This document shows positions 61,985 to 64,000 of a stretch of DNA of 64,000 nt, one piece after another (within the stretch, counting starts at the first letter, position 1; the number at the start of each line of letters is the position of its first letter). Origin of the DNA: Bacillus cereus ATCC 14579 (GTDB lineage Bacteria > Bacillota > Bacilli > Bacillales > Bacillaceae_G); the NCBI RefSeq assembly GCF_000007825.1, contig NC_004722.1, positions 908,501 to 972,500 on the forward strand, in the 5' to 3' direction. Made by a program: the position numbers and the translations under genes. Below the pieces are notes generated by a model. The model was not told where the DNA came from. It worked only from the letters and a program-made list of their open reading frames with translations, and searched no databases.

Positions 61985-62786
61985 TAATTTCTAAATTAGA
62001 ATATAAAGTTGATTTTTTTAACTCTATCAAAAGATTAAATTCAATAATCTATTAACTAGCTTATCGAAAAATTTATTGATTTAAAGATACAACACTATAT
62101 GTATTAGTTATATGGGATAAGATCTCCCAAAATTCCTTTTCTAATATATATATCTTCTAATCGTTGTTGGACTTCAATTGTCTAAATATTTTATTTAGCA
62201 ATTTATATTAGTTAATAATTAGAATTTTTAGAATTAAAATTCCGTGATATTGTTAAGAAAATAATTATTATTATGATATTTCGATGTAATTGCTGCTAAT
62301 GCTTTATCTTCAGGGGGAAATATAAGGTTTTCGTTACCATAATACTAATAACAACCTAACAAATTGAATAGTTACCAGAAAATACTAAATTTTGTCCCTC
62401 AGCAATTTACAGTATAATACACTTTTAGAAAAAATGGAATATTTAAATATTTTTTATTAATAATAATACGAATCGTCAGAATACTTATAATTATTGTATG
62501 GATTAAAGATAACTCATCTGTGGTGATCTTTATTCATTTTTTCTAGAGTTTATATTAACTTAGAAAACTTTGTAACAGAATCATATATAAGAGCAAATAT
62601 GATACAAGCAATATCATAAGTTTTTTATTTTTTTACAGTAACCATTTCTCAGCTAATCTCCACTATTGATTCGCAATATTCTGTTATTTTTTTATCAATT
62701 TACAATTGCAGGTTGAACTATTATATAATATACAGAATAATGGTAATATTCAGGTGAATAGAAGTGTTTGAGGAGGACGTAGTGAT
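61985..62786. other. 800-bp gene-free region upstream of the Rap gene
   Basis: Very AT-rich with no reading frame. Near its right end TATAAT at 62724-62729 probably is the -10 box of the rap promoter; TTTACA at 62699 is a poor -35 by spacing. I see nothing else that I can support. Confidence 0.5.
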
Positions 62787-63896
62787 ATGAGCACAAATAT
62801 TTTAATGCATGAAGCAGTTATGCAACAACTTAATGATTTTTATCAAATGATGTTGTCGCAGCAAATTATAAAAGCAATTGAATTAAAGAAAGAAATAGAT
62901 GAAAAAATTGAACAGATTAAACATGCAGAAGAAAAAGAAAATCAAAATTTATTATTATATTATTCTTTACTAGACCTAAAATATAGAATGCTAACTGATC
63001 GAGTGAGTATTCGAAAAGATAGTTTTGAAGCAATTGATACAATTGATGAATCGACAGATACACTCACAGCTTATTACTATCATTCTTTTAAAGCAGAACA
63101 TGCTTTAATGTTTAGTAACTATAATGAAGCCAGAAGGCAATATGAAGAAGCTGAGAGTTTATTAGAACATATTTCTGACGAACTAGAGCATGCAGAGTTT
63201 TATCAAAAATATGCGGTGTTAAATCATCATATGTCTAGTATGTTAATATCTATTGAATACGCAAATAAAGCGAAAGAAATCTTTGAAAGGCATGCTGGAT
63301 ATGAGGTGAAAGTTGCTTCTTGTGAAAACACACTAGGGACAGCTTGTATATTCTTAAAGCAATTTGAAAAAGCGGAAGAACATTTGAATCGTTCCATTGA
63401 CCTGTTGCAAAAACATAATGTAGAAAAATTAATTTTAGTAGTAAGGCATAATTTAGGATTATTATATGCAACTCAAAACTTATCTACATTAGCGATTCGT
63501 CATTTATCAGAAGTGACAGAGAAGAATCCTGTCCATTTTAAAGCATTGTTCTTACAAGCACGTGAACACTACAAGCTAAGAGAAACAATTATTGCAAAAG
63601 AACTTATTGAAAAAGGATTAGCAGTTTGTATAGAATTAGGAAATGAAGAGTATGTATATCATTTCAATATTTTACGTTCTCTTAATGAAGATGAAGCAAT
63701 TGAACTCTTAGAAGAAGAAGTGAAAAAAGGTATTTCTTACTTTGAAACGCAGGATTTATGGGATTTCGTAGAAGAATATGCAGAAGTATTAGCAGTTCGC
63801 TTCCGCAAATTGAATAAGCATGAAAAAGTTAGTGATTATTTCGATGTATGTTACGAAGCGAAACAAAAATTACTAAGCAAAGGGGCGTTAAAATAA
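62787..63896 (+). CDS. Rap-family phosphatase/regulator (TPR protein)
   Basis: 369 residues, GAGGAGG site. The N-terminal ~70 residues form the three-helix bundle (LMHEAVMQQLNDFYQMMLSQ) and the rest is a TPR solenoid: YNEARRQYEEAESLLEHISD, SIEYANKAKEIFERHAGYEV, FEKAEEHLNRSIDLLQKHNV, TLAIRHLSEVTEKNPVHFKA. Rap proteins remove phosphate from Spo0F or block response regulators and are switched off by imported Phr peptides. The stop codon overlaps the phr start, which fits a Rap-Phr pair. Target not deducible. Confidence 0.88.
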   Translation: MSTNILMHEAVMQQLNDFYQMMLSQQIIKAIELKKEIDEKIEQIKHAEEKENQNLLLYYSLLDLKYRMLTDRVSIRKDSFEAIDTIDESTDTLTAYYYHSFKAEHALMFSNYNEARRQYEEAESLLEHISDELEHAEFYQKYAVLNHHMSSMLISIEYANKAKEIFERHAGYEVKVASCENTLGTACIFLKQFEKAEEHLNRSIDLLQKHNVEKLILVVRHNLGLLYATQNLSTLAIRHLSEVTEKNPVHFKALFLQAREHYKLRETIIAKELIEKGLAVCIELGNEEYVYHFNILRSLNEDEAIELLEEEVKKGISYFETQDLWDFVEEYAEVLAVRFRKLNKHEKVSDYFDVCYEAKQKLLSKGALK

Positions 63897-64000
63897 TGAA
63901 GAAGCTTGTATTAGCGACGTTAGGATTAGTGATAGCATTATCATTTAGTAACAATACAGGTGATACACAACATGCTCTAAAAAAGGAAGAAATTATACAA
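63896..64000 (+). CDS. Phr signalling-peptide precursor (3' partial)
   Basis: The ATG overlaps the rap stop (TAATG). 35 codons are visible before the window ends: MKKLVLATLGLVIALSFSNN is a signal peptide, then GDTQHALKKEEIIQ. Phr pro-peptides are 40-80 residues and the active 5-7 residue signal is at or near the C-terminus, which is outside this window. Confidence 0.8.
   Translation, partial: MKKLVLATLGLVIALSFSNNTGDTQHALKKEEIIQ

Overview
The window is chromosomal DNA from a low-GC Firmicute, almost certainly a member of the Bacillus cereus group. The evidence is AT-rich sequence with strong AGGAGG-type ribosome sites, many TTG/GTG starts, YjcZ-type sporulation peptides, a class D sortase with an LPNTA substrate, a Rap-Phr pair, a fused DhaK-DhaL kinase, and a copy of the group-specific mobile repeat bcr1 with TTTAT target duplications (38459-38606).

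Layout. (1) 1-6300 is a store of polymorphic-toxin modules. It holds nuclease C-terminal cassettes of EndoU, WHH, GHH and AHH type, mostly without starts and some decayed. They are interleaved with immunity genes (SUKH/SMI1, Imm50-like, Imm11-like, UPF0231-like) and several unrecognised small membrane proteins, one of them present as two broken copies. (2) 6365-12576 holds two small membrane genes and then a carboxylate-uptake locus: a KgtP-like MFS permease, a divergent CitS/DcuS-type two-component system and a TctC-like binding lipoprotein with no TctA/TctB. (3) 12.9-31.7 kb is a defence and mobile island: a LlaJI-like restriction system (McrB-type GTPase, LlaJI nuclease, C5-cytosine methylase), relics of a replicating or conjugative element, a DUF262-HNH (GmrSD-like) protein, a doubly inactivated tyrosine integrase, and a four-gene Wadjet (JetD-A-B-C) anti-plasmid operon followed by a ribbon-helix-helix gene. 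The Wadjet block lies between two diverged ~110-bp direct repeats that share a hairpin with compensatory changes. (4) 32.2-37.5 kb holds membrane proteins, a MerR regulator, a frameshifted MazG-like gene, and a DnaD plus DnaB-helicase pair. (5) 37.6-64 kb is mostly ordinary chromosome: TrmB regulator, TSUP exporter, TetR/MFS efflux pair, sortase cluster, two hydrolases, CGNR/HPP pair, MarR-PssA operon, VanZ protein, dihydroxyacetone kinase with its DhaS/DhaQ control genes, and a Rap gene running into a partial phr at the right edge.

How the genes work together. Region 1 supplies interchangeable toxin tips and matching immunity. The island combines three different anti-DNA strategies: modification-dependent or site-specific restriction, GmrSD-like cleavage, and SMC-based plasmid removal. 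The dha locus reads as a substrate-sensing circuit in which DhaQ and DhaS switch on the kinase; a good match to the DhaS palindrome lies in the divergent promoter. The carboxylate locus pairs a sensor with the permease and has a good CcpA (cre) site in front of the permease.

A recurring oddity is genes broken by one base, several of them in homopolymers (A9 at 5079, T7 at 18918, A7 at 61034; also the integrase and the MazG-like gene). Whether these are real decay, phase variation, slippage or assembly errors decides how many genes here work.
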